From NCBI GenBank assembly GCA_014898425.1, contig RCSZ01000006.1:1-64000 (forward strand): a stretch of 64,000 nucleotides of DNA. The letters are read 5' to 3'. Positions within the stretch are counted from its first letter, which is position 1, and every line of letters begins with the position of its first letter. The DNA comes from Botryotinia globosa. Lineage: Eukaryota > Ascomycota > Leotiomycetes > Helotiales > Sclerotiniaceae. Made by a program: the position numbers and the translations under genes. The notes beneath the pieces were generated by a model. That model was given only the letters and a program-made list of their open reading frames with translations. It searched no databases and was not told the DNA's origin. Positions 13,240 through 25,402 of the stretch are shown here, in pieces.

Positions 13240-13689
13240 TTAAACAATCTTGCGGATATATTCTTTATAATTTATAATGTTTTCGAAATAAATTAAAATA
13301 TTATTCAAATATATTATATAAATTTTATTCAAAAGGTTGAAGAGAATATAATTGATATAATTTTGAAATAAGGTTGGTGTATTGCAAAGTCCAAAGGATA
13401 TTATTAATAATTCGAATAGATTAAAATAAGTAGTAAAAGTGATTTTCTATTTATGGCTTTTTATAATTTGTAATTTATTGAAGGTAATGATGATATTAAG
13501 CTTAATATAGATTTTAGTGTGGTATAAAGTATTGAGGGTTTCTTTAATCAGTGATAGAGGGTATTGGTTTTTGATAGTAATATTGTTTAGGTCCCGATAA
13601 TCTTGATAGATTTGAATGCCTTTTTTTAATTTAGTGGTTAAAAGGAGTAGAATAGCTGATCAAAAGTAAGATTCCCGAATGAATCCTTT
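13240..13689 (-). pseudogene. Ty3/gypsy reverse transcriptase remnant
   Basis: With two internal stops, one minus-strand frame reads KGFIRESYF, then IYQDYRDLNNITIKNQYPLS, then ISFGLCNTPTLFQNYIN, then IIYLNNILIYF. These are the successive gypsy RT blocks (KGFI-PS, YRxLN, NRYPLP, MPFGLxNAPATFQ, YxDDIL). The catalytic YLDD reads YLNN (13300-13311), and DLRDAY has become LNIIIT. All the changes fit C-to-T/G-to-A mutation. No activity is expected. Confidence 0.9.
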
Positions 13690-15410
13690 ATTTAAATTGT
13701 TGTCAAACTATTTATAAACAATTTAAAACTTAGCTAGGGATATTGGATAATTCTTATTATATAATAATTTCTTACCTAATATAATCTCGATTTTGTAATT
13801 CTATAAATATTATAATAAAAGTTTGTTAATAAGAAAAAATAGAAATCCTAAATATAGATTATAAAACCAAAAAAGCAATTTATTTTGAATCTTTAATATA
13901 AAAAGAATAAATTGATTTATCTTTTTTATAAACTTATTGATATTATTATTTATTAAATTTCAATATAATTAAATAGAATCCTTGATTATTATATAATATA
14001 AATTACAAACTTTATTTAATTTATTCTAGGACACTTTTGTAATATAAATATTATTGTTTTTATAAAATTATATAAAACTATTAATTATAAAGAATTTTAT
14101 ATCTTATATTTCGAAATAAATACTTTATATAATATCAAGCAATTTGTTTAAAGGATTTGATAATGATGATAATAGTAAGAATAAGATATTCTGATTTTAT
14201 AATGATTTTTTATATTTTTTGAAATTAGTAATAAATCGAGTTGGAACTGATTTCAAGGATAGATAATTAGAAATCATTTTAATTTGGATATTCGCTTTAT
14301 TATTAATATAATAAATATAATAAAGATTTTTGTTTTCATTATTTTCAAAATTAATAATATCAAGGTTTCTTTGAATATTCGGGGTTTTGATAAATTCAAG
14401 AATTACTGATTAATTTTAGGGTAACAAAAACTTAATTTCGAAGTTTTTATTAATAATATCTTTTATAAAAACTAATTTTGGAATAAGCTTTTATAAAAAT
14501 GATTTGGAATTGATTATAACTTTATTATTTTTTAATAAAATTATTTTATAGTTATTAAATATATCAAGAATAATAGTTGCTATAATATCAATAGAACAAT
14601 AATATTTCGAGTAATATATAAATATGAATTTGAGTATTATTATTAATTAATTAATAATAAGATTATAATATTGAAGTTAAAGAAAATTAAGAATTAATGG
14701 ATTTATAATTAATAGAATAGTAATATAAAACAAATTGATTTCTTAATAATTATTGATTTATATATCTAAAAATATATATCGAAAAAGAATATCGAAGGGC
14801 TTTTTATTAATTAGAAGTAAATAATAGGTATAGGGAAAAGGTTGTATAAATATTTGAAGTTTGAAAACAATTTCTCTATTAATAAAACTATAGCCTACAA
14901 CTTTATTATTTATAAGATTAACAAATGAGATAGTTATATTAAATATAAGAAAGATTTTTATCGAGATTTTAAAAAACTTGCTATTTATTGTTTTAAAATA
15001 TAAAAAATCTTTAGATATAATTAATTTTTTAATTTACAAAAATAAATTTTTTATAGAGAATCTCGATTTGCAATTATAAACTAAGATTAATTTTTTGATA
15101 TATTGAATTGGAGAATAAAGTTTTTATTCTTTTTTAAATAAACAAATCCTTTAATATACTTTCCCAAATCAAGCTTTTAAATAAAACTAAAAAGGATTGA
15201 TAAGATATAGTATAATAATATAATTGGGAAATAATTAGTGAATGGGAAATAGTTAATGAATAAAAATAAGTTTTAATATAAGAAGTTAATAGTATTATGA
15301 TAAAATTTAGAACTTTGATATTGATTGGTTATAAAGAAATAATTGGTATAAAGATTGTATTTTATATTAGTATTGATATTATACTTTGTATTGTTGACTT
15401 GTTTCTTATT

Positions 15411-15452
15411 ACAATTATTTTTAATATAATCTAGTTTTTTATAATAAAAATA
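15411..15452 (-). pseudogene. Gypsy Gag zinc-knuckle remnant
   Basis: The minus-strand reading YFYYKKLDYIKNNC has exact C-x2-C-x4-H-x4-C spacing if the two Tyr at Cys positions and the Tyr at the His position are reversed RIP changes (TGT to TAT, CAT to TAT) and Asp replaces Gly. It lies about 1.8 kb upstream of the RT remnant, as in gypsy elements. Confidence 0.65.
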
Positions 15453-16880
15453 AAAACTAAAATCAAGATATTGTTTTCGAGTATAATAGAATGAAGGATA
15501 TTGATTTTGTTGAATGATATTTAATTGTATAAAATTATTAGATAATTTTGGTGTAAGAGAAACTATAGTTAGAATTAGCTTTTTATTGTAATACCTTAAT
15601 TGATTATAATTGAAATTAGTATTCTAACTTTTTTATTAATTATTAAGGTAAGTTTTCTTTTCTAAGTTATTATAGATATTTTGTTATTAGATTGTTTATA
15701 TATTAATATTAATAGCAAAAAGTTTATTAAAACAATTAATTGAAGTATCAATCAATTCTTATAAAACCTTAAACTTAAAATTAGCGATTTGTTATTCAGT
15801 AGTTTTCTTACATTTGATAATAAATTGCTTGAATTTGATAATGAAATTATCAAATAGAGTTTTTCTTATCTTACATTTGTTGTAATTTATAAAGACCTTT
15901 TTGTAAAAGATTAAAGATTTGATATTGTTTATTCAACTTGCTTTAAATACTTGCTATAATACACTATCTAAAAAACCAAAAATCGAAGTTACACAGATTA
16001 TTTATAATTATATTGAAATGTATTTAATTATTTATATAAATTGAATTAGAAAATAAATTAGTAAGGAATATAATCCATTAGAATTCTAATTCGTTTTTGT
16101 AATTTATAATTAAATAATAATTGATTATACTATAAAATACTATATATTGATTTTAATACTTTATAATATCTTACTTATTATTATTAAACTTCTCAAAAGA
16201 AGTGAAGTGTTTTCGATAAAATAAAACTCCTAGATTATTACAAATAATAATCTTTAATATCTCAATTGTATCTTACAATTTGATAATCCATAATTGAATT
16301 TTATTAACTTAGATATATACTATAATAACTTGTTTTTATAATAAAGTTATAATCATTTTAATCAAAATAAATATAATTTAAGTAGTTGCAAAATATATAA
16401 TATTCGGATTGTAGAATAGATTTATAAATGAAAAAATATCAATTTCGATAGAATTAATAATGTAATTCAAAAAAAGGAATTATAAGAATAGATTAAATAC
16501 AACCATTTGATTGGCCATCTTTAAAATACTTTTGTAATTACAAAATGTTTTTATAAAGTTCTCAATAATAAATCAACATAGATATATTTTAATATAATTG
16601 AATAATTTTACTAAAAAATAATAAAGTTATTTATAATAGATTAATAATAAATTCAATCAATACAATCAGATTATAACTTCAATAAAATCAAAGCAATTGG
16701 AATAATTAAAATATAATTTGAATAAATATTTTTAAAATGAAACTATAATAGCTTCTAAATAAATAGTACAAACTGTTAAAATACAGATAAAGATTTATAT
16801 TGTATTATAAGAGTTCTAAATACTATAAAAGATTGAGGCCCTATTATAGGAAATAGAGCACACTAAGGGCACGCTAAGGG

Positions 16881-17122
16881 TTCGTGCCTGAGGCACGAAG
16901 GCAATGTAGTTGGCGCCGTGACAAAATATATAGATCCTATATATCTAATTGTATTTTATCTAAAGAGTTAGCTAAGTGGGAAAGTAGTAGATCTTATATA
17001 GGCACTACTGAAAGAGCTAGTCTTTTTTGTATTCGCTTAATTCTTTCAATATAGTAGTCTTTATATTGGGGTCATTTCCTTGAAGTGAATTCCCTATGTG
17101 TGAATTCTCTTGTTCACACATA
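16881..17122 (-). repeat. Candidate gypsy LTR with PBS-like junction
   Basis: A less A+T-rich island. On the minus strand the segment 17120-16919 starts TGTGTGAACAAG and ends TTTTGTCA (TG...CA). CGGCGCCAACTACATTG follows directly, similar to the GGCGCC primer-site regions of many gypsy elements. It contains CCTATATAAG, a TATA-like promoter motif. Hairpins lie at both ends: TATGTGTGAA/TTCACACATA (17095-17122) and TTCGTGCC-TGA-GGCACGAA (16881-16899). The partner LTR was not found. Confidence 0.5.
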
Positions 17123-17843
17123 TACTATTTAACTCTCTTATTTTTTTTCTAACCCCGACTCTATATTTCAATCTCCAAAGGGTTAAATATAAATCATTAT
17201 TTTATTAAAAGTAAATCGATTTCTTTTGAATTTTGAAATCTCAGATTTTCGAATTCTAAAAATATTAATTGAACTAATTCAAAAAAAAATTATTATTATT
17301 TAAAATTTCGAGAATTTCGAAGATTGTATATTAACAAAAGACTATTAAATTCTATATTTTCAAAGAATAAATAATTTCTGAGAATAAAAATTGAAAAAAA
17401 AGACAAAATTTTATTATTAAATATAAATCATTATATTATTAAAAGTAAATCGATTTCTTTTTTTTTCGAATTTTTAAATTTATTCCTGAATTTTAGATTT
17501 TGAATTAGTTTTAGATATTTTTATATTACAATATAGCTTGTTAAGGATTATAGAAAAACTAAACCTTATTAAATAAGAATATAGGTATTATATAACTAAT
17601 TCTTATTATAGGAGTTAATAAGATTTAAAAAAAAGATTGATTTAGTAACAATTAATTATCAAATAGTTTTTAAAAGTTTTCGAAAAGTTTTTTGAACAGT
17701 TTTCGAAAGTTTTTAAAAAATATAAAATAATTTATTAATTAATTTTAAAAAAACTTTTAAAAACGAAAATTATAAAAATAAAATTTTTATTACAAATATT
17801 AATCGATTTAATATTAGGCTAATTATTATATCAAAATAAAGAA

Positions 17844-17878
<35 letters not shown>

Positions 17879-17988
17879 CTTCAAAAAAAGGTTTTAGAAA
17901 GATTAATAAAAAGTTTTATGAAATGCCTATACTTATATTGACATTATTTGTTACCTTGCATATAATTCTTAATATATAAATCTAATAA
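17123..17988. other. A+T-rich DNA with internal repeat, no gene
   Basis: A phrase of about 50 bp (AAATATAAATCATTAT, then TATTAAAAGTAAATCGATTT) occurs twice, near 17186 and 17420. A (TA)n run lies at about 17850-17878. No coding trace was recognised. Confidence 0.6.
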
Positions 17989-18079
17989 ACGAGCTTTTTT
18001 CGGCCCTTCGGGGCTAAAAATAACAACGGGCTCGCTAACGCTCTCCGTAGTTATTTTTCACGCCCCTCAGGACCTACGT
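17989..18079 (-). repeat. 91-bp G+C-rich hairpin module, copy 2
   Basis: Reverse complement of 7715-7805 with one difference (CCTGAGGGGCG here, CCTGATGGGCG there). The same two hairpins are present, including GCCC-TTCG-GGGC on the plus strand. Confidence 0.88.
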
Positions 18080-18127
18080 TTATATTTGTATTATATAGCT
18101 TTTAGAATTCTAAAAATAAATAAGATT

Positions 18128-18364
<237 letters not shown>

Positions 18365-19129
18365 CTTTATTAACCTCTAGCTTTTAGCTTACATAAAAGT
18401 ATTAAAGGTATAATTAAACCTCAAAACCTTATAAACCTCAAAACCTCAAACCCTTATAAATCTTATAATTCTTTTTCTAATTCTTTTTCTAATTCTTTTT
18501 CTAATTCTTTTTCTAATTCTTTTTCTAATTCTTTTTCTAATTCTTTTTCTAATTCTTTTTCTAATTCTTTTTTTAAATTATTTTTTAATACTCTATTTAA
18601 TTATTTTTCTAATTTCTATTTTTCTAATTTCTATTTTTCTAATTTCTATTTTTCTAATTTCTATTTTTCTAATTTCTATTTTTCTAATTTCTATTTTTCT
18701 ATTCTTTTTTTCTCTAATAAATCTAATAAATCTAATAAATCTAATTAATCTAATAAATCTAATTCCTTCTCTTTTCTTTTTAATCTCTTCTCTTATCTCT
18801 CTTATTACTAATCAAATCTGAACCAATCAGAATTGTATTAGCAACTTTTTATTATACTTTTTATTACAAAATTAATTAAACAATTAATATATTAATAACA
18901 ACTCTTTTTCTTTATATAAAAATAATATTATTTAAAAGCTATTAATTCAAAGAATATAAAAATATCAATTAATTATATTTTATAAATCATTTATAATTAT
19001 TGTATCTATTAATAATAATATCTAATCTAAATTAGGATTTTGATATTCGCTGTACAAACCTTATGTACTTTCTAAACCAATCAGCTTCCAGTTATAAATC
19101 GTGTTTTAAATCCTATATGTTAGGGATTT

Positions 19130-20374
19130 CAGAGATAGGTTTTCTTGGTTAGGAAATAAACATGCGGCTGCGCAAATAATAGGGACTGTCGTAGGAACTA
19201 TCGGACGACACGTATATTCGGTTTTCATCAATCTTGAGTGAGTCGTGAATTAAATCATCTGGACTATATTTTATTCATCCAAGAGAATTCAATAGCGATT
19301 CCAATATTCAATTAAAGCCAGATTAATTTAACAAAGACGATCTTTAGCATCAGGTGCTAATGAATATATCAACAATATTATGGTCTTTATGTAATCAAAT
19401 ATTGATTTCATTATAATTTTGATTATATTTCGCAAAAAAGAAATGATATTGGGCATCAATATCATAAGTTTATTTATATTTCCGACAAGTAATTCAGATT
19501 CCCGATGTTCTCAAAGACTGAATGTATGAAATTAATAAACCATTAATGTTAACATCCATTCGCAACGCCGTTTTTTGTTCCTGTGTCATTTTGACTTTGC
19601 TTTGCGATGAATTGGAAGATACTGATCTGAAACGCAAGCTTTTATATGATTCTGAGCAATATGTAAGATTCCCGATTCCTTCAAAGTCTGGGTAAGGGGC
19701 ATATTCGCTTAGATTCTATTATAGTCTTTGGCTCTCAAAAACGACAAAATTTCAATCTCCATTTATTATCAATTTTTACTAGATCATTACATGTCCCTGA
19801 CTTAGAGAAATCGTATGGTTAAGTTAAGAGTTTGGAATGTATTAGTAGTTAATTTATAATTCAATTGAAAGGGCATACGAAGCCATCCCATCCTATAAGA
19901 ACTGGTTAATATCTCTGGAAATAAATCATAATATCGAAACGTTAAAAGAACTAGAGGTTTTAAGATTTAATCTTTCTCTCTGACCAAATTCAAGAATATT
20001 CGAAATTCGTGGGATGCTTCCAAAACGCCTATCAAATGACATAAAACCAAGGTTCCTAGAATTACTAACTTTCGAAAATAATGTCTCTCCACAATCAAGC
20101 AAGGAGTTTCGACGAGTCATAAAAAGAAAGCAGAAACATTTTTCAAAACTTTTATAATTCTATTGGTGACAATCAGTCGGGCTGAAAATAAACAATTACC
20201 CTTTATTTCCACATGTACGTACTCATGAACGCCATAAAATTGAAAAGAAGATTGAAGCTAAAAGGTCAAAACATTCATTCTTCCCGACTCCTCTTCATTC
20301 GTAATTCGTAATTTCAACAAACTCCTACCCAAAGTAATTCCACAACAACAAAACACCAATAACTTAATCTCATC
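19130..20374. other. Intergenic; boundary to gene-rich DNA
   Basis: Composition returns to normal at about 19130. No convincing gene. A 64-codon minus-strand ATG frame (19926-20120) has no recognisable features and is not called. The last 60 bp before 20375 are CA/AA-rich, as is usual for a fungal 5' leader. Confidence 0.6.
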
Positions 20375-21542
20375 ATGAGATCCAACAATGTTGTTCAAAT
20401 ATTATTTTTAACTTCATTAATTCTTTTGGCTATATTCATCGCCGTTCCATCAAAAGCCAGATCAAAAGTACCATTTTCCATACCAACATTAGGAACTTTT
20501 CATTTCATACCTATATCACGTCCAAACCTCAATACATTTATGCAACAATCCGAAATTATATATCAACGAGGAGTAACAAAAAGAAGAGAAATTAGACATA
20601 ACTTTCCAGATCGAGGGTTCTTTCCTGCCAAGGATGAAACCACTTTCAAAGAGACTCCTTGGAGTATTTGGGATTTAGTTACTCCAAGTTATGGTTGTCC
20701 ATGGGAAATGGAAAGACTTGGAAGAATTGGAGAGGGAGGTTGGTGGATTTGTGGAATTAGTAAATTCATTGAGAAGAAAGAACCTTGCGTGGTCTATAGT
20801 TTTGGTGAGTAATTGATTCATAAACGTTGGAAAATTCATGGCTAACTTCAAATCAATACAGGTGTTGGAAATGATTCATCATTCGAAGCCGAAATACTTA
20901 GTCGAACGAAATGTGAAATTTGGGGTTATGATCAACATGTGCCGGGGTTTAATTTTGGTGAAGAAGTGACGGAAGAAATGAGAGCAAGAGCACATTTTGA
21001 AAGAAATGGAGCAAATAGTGCTACGGATGATGCGAATCGACTTGTTACAATTCAAGATATGATGAAAAGAAATGGACATGATTACATGTGAGTTTTGTAA
21101 AGGCCGCAAATTCCCCTGGTCCTTAGTCTCCCTCATTGCCAGAAATCTTTTCCTGGACAAGAATTGAAGAAGAAAAAAACTAATGATTGATTTTTGTGAG
21201 AATAGTGACATTTTGAAGACCGATATCGAATATTCGGAATACAATGCTCTCTCTTCCTTGAATGGTTATACACTTCCTGGCGGCGCTGGTGCACTTACAT
21301 CTCCAGATCCATTGAAACCAGAATTTCCTATTGGTCAAATATTGGTGGAAATGCACATATTTGAGTGGCAGGGTATTACTGCAAGTGTTTATTTGGATTG
21401 GTGGGAGAGTATGGAATTTAGGGGGTTGAGAGCTTTACATAGAGAAATTGATACGGTAGCACCAGGTATGGGAGTTGAAGGAGGTGGAATTAAATTGTGT
21501 AGTGTGAGTACTCAAATTTCTTTTCGTTGGCAAGATAAATGA
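20375..21542 (+). CDS. Methyltransferase-fold protein, METTL24-like (PF13383 type)
   Basis: Three exons, 20375-20804, 20862-21087 and 21206-21542, give 330 residues. Introns of 57 and 118 nt have GT/AG ends, and both joins restore family motifs (YSFG|VGNDSSFE and DY|IDILKTDIE). The N-terminus is a hydrophobic anchor (residues about 8-25, FLTSLILLAIFIAV), so it is likely a type II membrane or secretory-pathway protein. VYSFGVGNDSSFE (from about 138) and ILKTDIEYSEYNAL are the glycine-rich and acidic SAM-fold motifs of the Methyltransf_22/FkbM-like group; FPIGQILVEMHIF follows. The natural substrate of this fungal group is not known to me. A catalytic role is inferred from the fold only. It is the first gene beside the transposon block. 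Confidence 0.8.
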
Positions 21543-22109
21543 AACACAGTGCGCTTACCTGGAATTACTTATTTAGTACACATTACTGAATGTGCAAGAT
21601 TCGAGGAATAAACTTTATCATAGATAAACTGCCGAGGTGGACATGAACTGGACATGAGGTGCATGCGGTGGACATGAGTGGTGGTGAGCATGAGATGTGT
21701 TGAGTTACGGTAGGAAATTATTTGAAAATGGATTTGAAATAATGGATGATAATTGTTGTATGGATGGATGATTGAATGTACGAATGGTAGCTGGTTGCTG
21801 GTTACTGATCGCTGATTACTACTTACACGGTTTGTTAAATAGACGTACGAAAATTAATAGGATATTGATAAGTTATGGAAGTGCATGTGATGCGAAATGT
21901 TTTGATTATAATTGTTCGATTCTTATGATGATGCAGTTTGAGGTTTGAGACTCATGAACTGGAGACTTAACCCAGAGGCATGAATGATCATAAATTATAC
22001 TTTACCAAACTTTGTGTGAGGTGAAATATATACATAACAGTGACCAGCGTTCTCCATGAATGATTTTTATCTGTTGACCACCTAGGTAATTGACCAAACC
22101 CAACATGAA
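21543..22109. other. Convergent 3' intergenic region
   Basis: Spacer between two convergent genes. It contains short imperfect direct repeats (GACATGA and TGGATGGATGAT phrases). No gene seen. Confidence 0.6.
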
Positions 22110-22766
22110 TCATGTAGTAGTACTGGGCATTTTACAACCTTTAGTTGCCGCCGCCAAATTCTTCATATTTTGTACAATTCCACCAGCAAAATCTGTCTTC
22201 AATTTTGCAACCGTCGCATTACTACCAGCCACATTACTTGCAGTTAAACTCATGGTTAAATTCAACTCTTCCTGTTGTGCCATTGCGACAATTGCCAAAC
22301 CAGGTATGGCGCCATTTCCTGCTGGAGCTATCTTTTGATTGTTTTGTCGAATTTGAATTCCTTTTTGAACAAAAGTCATAAGAGAAGATTGTGCTGCATC
22401 AAACATGGAGGTATTAAAAGGTGATTGTTGAAGAATTTTCCCAACAGCTGTCACAGCTTTTTGTTCATTACGTTGATCAGCGATGTTTGAACTGATTCCC
22501 GATGCAAGAGCTTGAACTTCTGGTGAACATGCAGTGGATGTTCCAGTTGATTTGGCACCAGCGGAACTTGTAGAGGATTTAGGGTTGGGGTCACCGCTGG
22601 TCATATTCATCTTTTGACGAGATGAAAGACTATACATCTTATTGACTGGTATTGCTGGCTTTAGAGTTGATGGTGCCGTTGGGTTTTCGGTTTGAATGGG
22701 ATTCGCGAGAATAAAGGTACCCAACAAAAGGAGGAGAAAGGAAATGCTCTGGATGTAACTTCGCAT
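22110..22766 (-). CDS. Small secreted protein, unknown function
   Basis: Single-exon ORF of 218 residues from the ATG at 22766. The frame stays open upstream, but earlier residues lack signal-peptide character. Residues 1-21 (MRSYIQSISFLLLLLGTFIL, then A) are a classic signal peptide. The mature part has a Ser/Thr/Pro-rich stretch (about 23-78), then a helical Ala/Gln/Asn-rich region bracketed by two cysteines, Cys80 (ACSPEVQ) and Cys211 (GCKMP), that could pair. Several N-glycosylation sequons (NMT, NTS, NLT, NAT) fit secretion. No known domain recognised. It could be a cell-wall or effector-like protein; its place near a transposon-rich block is suggestive at most. Confidence 0.75.
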   Translation of the reverse strand: MRSYIQSISFLLLLLGTFILANPIQTENPTAPSTLKPAIPVNKMYSLSSRQKMNMTSGDPNPKSSTSSAGAKSTGTSTACSPEVQALASGISSNIADQRNEQKAVTAVGKILQQSPFNTSMFDAAQSSLMTFVQKGIQIRQNNQKIAPAGNGAIPGLAIVAMAQQEELNLTMSLTASNVAGSNATVAKLKTDFAGGIVQNMKNLAAATKGCKMPSTTT

Positions 22767-25402
22767 CTTGGCGATTTGAATTTTATTTTTAAGAATTGAA
22801 AATGAGTGTAAGGCTTTGTAAGAAAGGTCAACTTTCCCGATGTGTAATACCTGCCTGCTGGTATAATTAAGTAAATTGAAAAAATGATTGTGTGGGATAG
22901 CAGAGCAAGAAATACAAAAGGACATTTAAAGGTTATATATAGAATTTGTGACCCCGCAATGTCAAAAGATTCCATGTATTGAAACCATATGGAAAGGTTG
23001 TATGAGACAAATTTTGATTCGGACGTCATAAACTCACGGTTGTTTGAGGCGACGGAAGGTATCCAGTGGAGGCCAGAGGCTAGGTAACGTTTGACATGGA
23101 GTTGAGATTATGATTGTTTGGCTTGTTCGATTAACTTCACAATTCTGTTTCGATCCAAAAGTATAAACCCGACACACTTGTGGTAGGAGTTGGTGATATC
23201 TGTACATGTATCGAGTTGCGCATCGAAAGGAAATGTTGAAAATACTGAAAAAAGATCTTTTCGCAACCTTCTCTCAATCCGACAATAGCAAAGTCTTGTT
23301 TTCACTTGATTTTTTGGTCTAACGTTTGACTTGGAGTCTTGGAGCGATGGAAGCGGTGATTCCAAAGCATCTCAGCGAGGGGTAAATTCGTAGAATGCAC
23401 GCAAAGCCTATGATTATGATCTCCTGGCCAAGAAAGCTTCTTCTGGCGACGACTATATACAAGAGTCAAAAAGCATATCCGAATACTTTGCATAAATTTA
23501 TCTGCGACATGATATGCCCCAGATTCGTTTCTGGAGAAAGTTTATGATCGCACTGACGATAGTCAAAAGTTCAGACGATTGCAAGGAAAAATAACTCCTC
23601 AAATGACTGTGAATTCCCCAGTTTCATCTTCTCTTTCCGACTGCCCAATGCGATGAAATATGAAAATCAACGCAAGAGTAGGAAGGATACTGAAATAGAT
23701 GGGTAGTCGAGACCGTGAATAGATTGTGTTGATGAGTTGCGAAAGGCTAGATGTATCCAATCAGGAGATTTCTTATCCAGTAACTCATGATTCCTAGACA
23801 GATACTCAAATAGATTCATCCGATATCCTGATGATGCGAAAAACAATATCTCAAAAGTCTTAAAATTATTCTCAAGTAAGATTTGAGTGACCTTCATTTG
23901 ACACGTTAATAATAAATGGCGGACTCATAGCGCCTTGACCCCACCATTTACTCTGGCGTTAATAGGCATGACAGGCCTATGATGGCGGTGGCAAGAAGCA
24001 CGTCCACTTAAAAAAATTACCCTCCCCGAGCCTCATCGACCTCCCAAAGAAAATGGCTTTCGACGCGAACTTAATCACCACAGCGCTTTCAACAAGCAAA
24101 GAATAACTAATGCTGCATTTAATTGCATGTTTGGATAGCCGCGAAGAATAACTTCAAAAGGCGATATGGATTGATCAAGGTGAAATCATGAGAACTCGAG
24201 GTTCCAAATGACGGAATGAGTGATTGGATTTGAGCTGACTGCCCCGCAACTAGATCATAAAGCGACTCGGTCGACCAATCAATCTCACGACAAGATTAAT
24301 GCGGTAGTTTGCGAAGCTTTTCCAACTCTATCATCAGGATGGCAGAATAAACATTCCCGGTTGTAGAGCCACAACCGCTGCGAGAATTCCACGGTGATTG
24401 GATTTGACCATGGCGTCTTCTAAGTGCGCGATTCGGAGAGACACAAACAACTTCCACAGAACAGGGACTTGAGCGTGCGACATCGAAGGAACTTTACAAA
24501 ACGTCAATTCAATCTGCGGGGCACATACCATTTGGTTCGTCGGGGTAGCTTCACGACCGGGGGTGCTTTGAAATCAAGCCCGTCCAAAGAATTGATTGCT
24601 TCGGCTTCAGATGGGAGTAGGTCGCGAAGCCAAAGGTCGCTGGGTGCCGGTGGATATCCCAGACAGATGCAAAGTTTGAGGGAAGTACTCGCTATTGCTA
24701 CAAGCAGATATATTACCGTCGAATTATTAAGGTGGTACTAACCACAAAAAAGCGGAATGACGGTCGACGGGGTGAAGCTTGTTGCGCAGAACATCCTCCC
24801 GCATCTTTTCGCACCTTTTCGCACACCATCATAAAGAATCCCAGAGGCCGTTTGGAAGTATTCTAGGGCCAAAACAACTTTAATCTATTCGCACTCTCAA
24901 AGACTGGTGTCAAACCATCCTCGAGATAATTCGGAGGGTCGATGTTCAAATTGCTTGAGTGCAAGAGAGGAGGGAAGAGACAATAGAAACCGCCAGTCTC
25001 AGATTACCAGCAGAGACCACACTATCTCCATTCGTACGAAAAGAGACAAAAGTCGGGGAATCATTCTTTTGGGCAGAGATAGTTTTGGGAGAAAGAGATG
25101 CGCGTCGGCATGCCGCACTAATAAATGAGGACAAGCTAGGTTTCAGTATTTTTTGGCGTTCCAAGGTCTAACGGTGAGCGATCCTTGGGAAGATATTAAT
25201 TGAGAATGTTCGAATTATTTGAAAGCAATAGAGGGTTGGGGGTGGAAATTGGAGATTGGATTATATGTTGTGTTTTTAATTTGTAGATGAGAGCATACGA
25301 TGTTGCTAGACTTGATGGGTTGAGCTCTCAAGTATTTCAAATTTCAACATCATCCTTCGATATTCCCCACATCTACCATGCATTATTCCCAACATCATGC
25401 TT
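22767..25402. other. Intergenic, no supported gene
   Basis: About 2.6 kb of normal composition. Several short open frames on both strands (for example 23108-23365 minus and 24424-24741 plus) lack ATG starts, protein-like composition or splice support. The stretch 24240-25170 is relatively G+C-rich with a GCACCTTTTCGCACCTTTTC duplication near 24808. I cannot assign anything here. Confidence 0.5.

Larger units (their letters stand above)
10290..16918 (-). mobile_element. RIP-degraded Ty3/gypsy retrotransposon
   Basis: A minus-strand gypsy element recognised from two anchors in the right order: a Gag zinc knuckle at 15411-15452 and a reverse transcriptase at 13240-13689. RNase H and integrase would lie between about 10.4 and 13.2 kb but are too decayed to outline. 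A candidate 5' LTR is at 16919-17120. I did not find the matching 3' LTR, so the left end is uncertain and may be anywhere after 10289. There are no intact ORFs; stops occur every few codons. Confidence 0.72.

Noticed and set aside
24424..25171. Several overlapping open frames in a G+C-rich stretch
   Set aside because: They overlap on both strands, mostly lack ATG starts and show no family features; the G+C-rich composition alone explains their openness.
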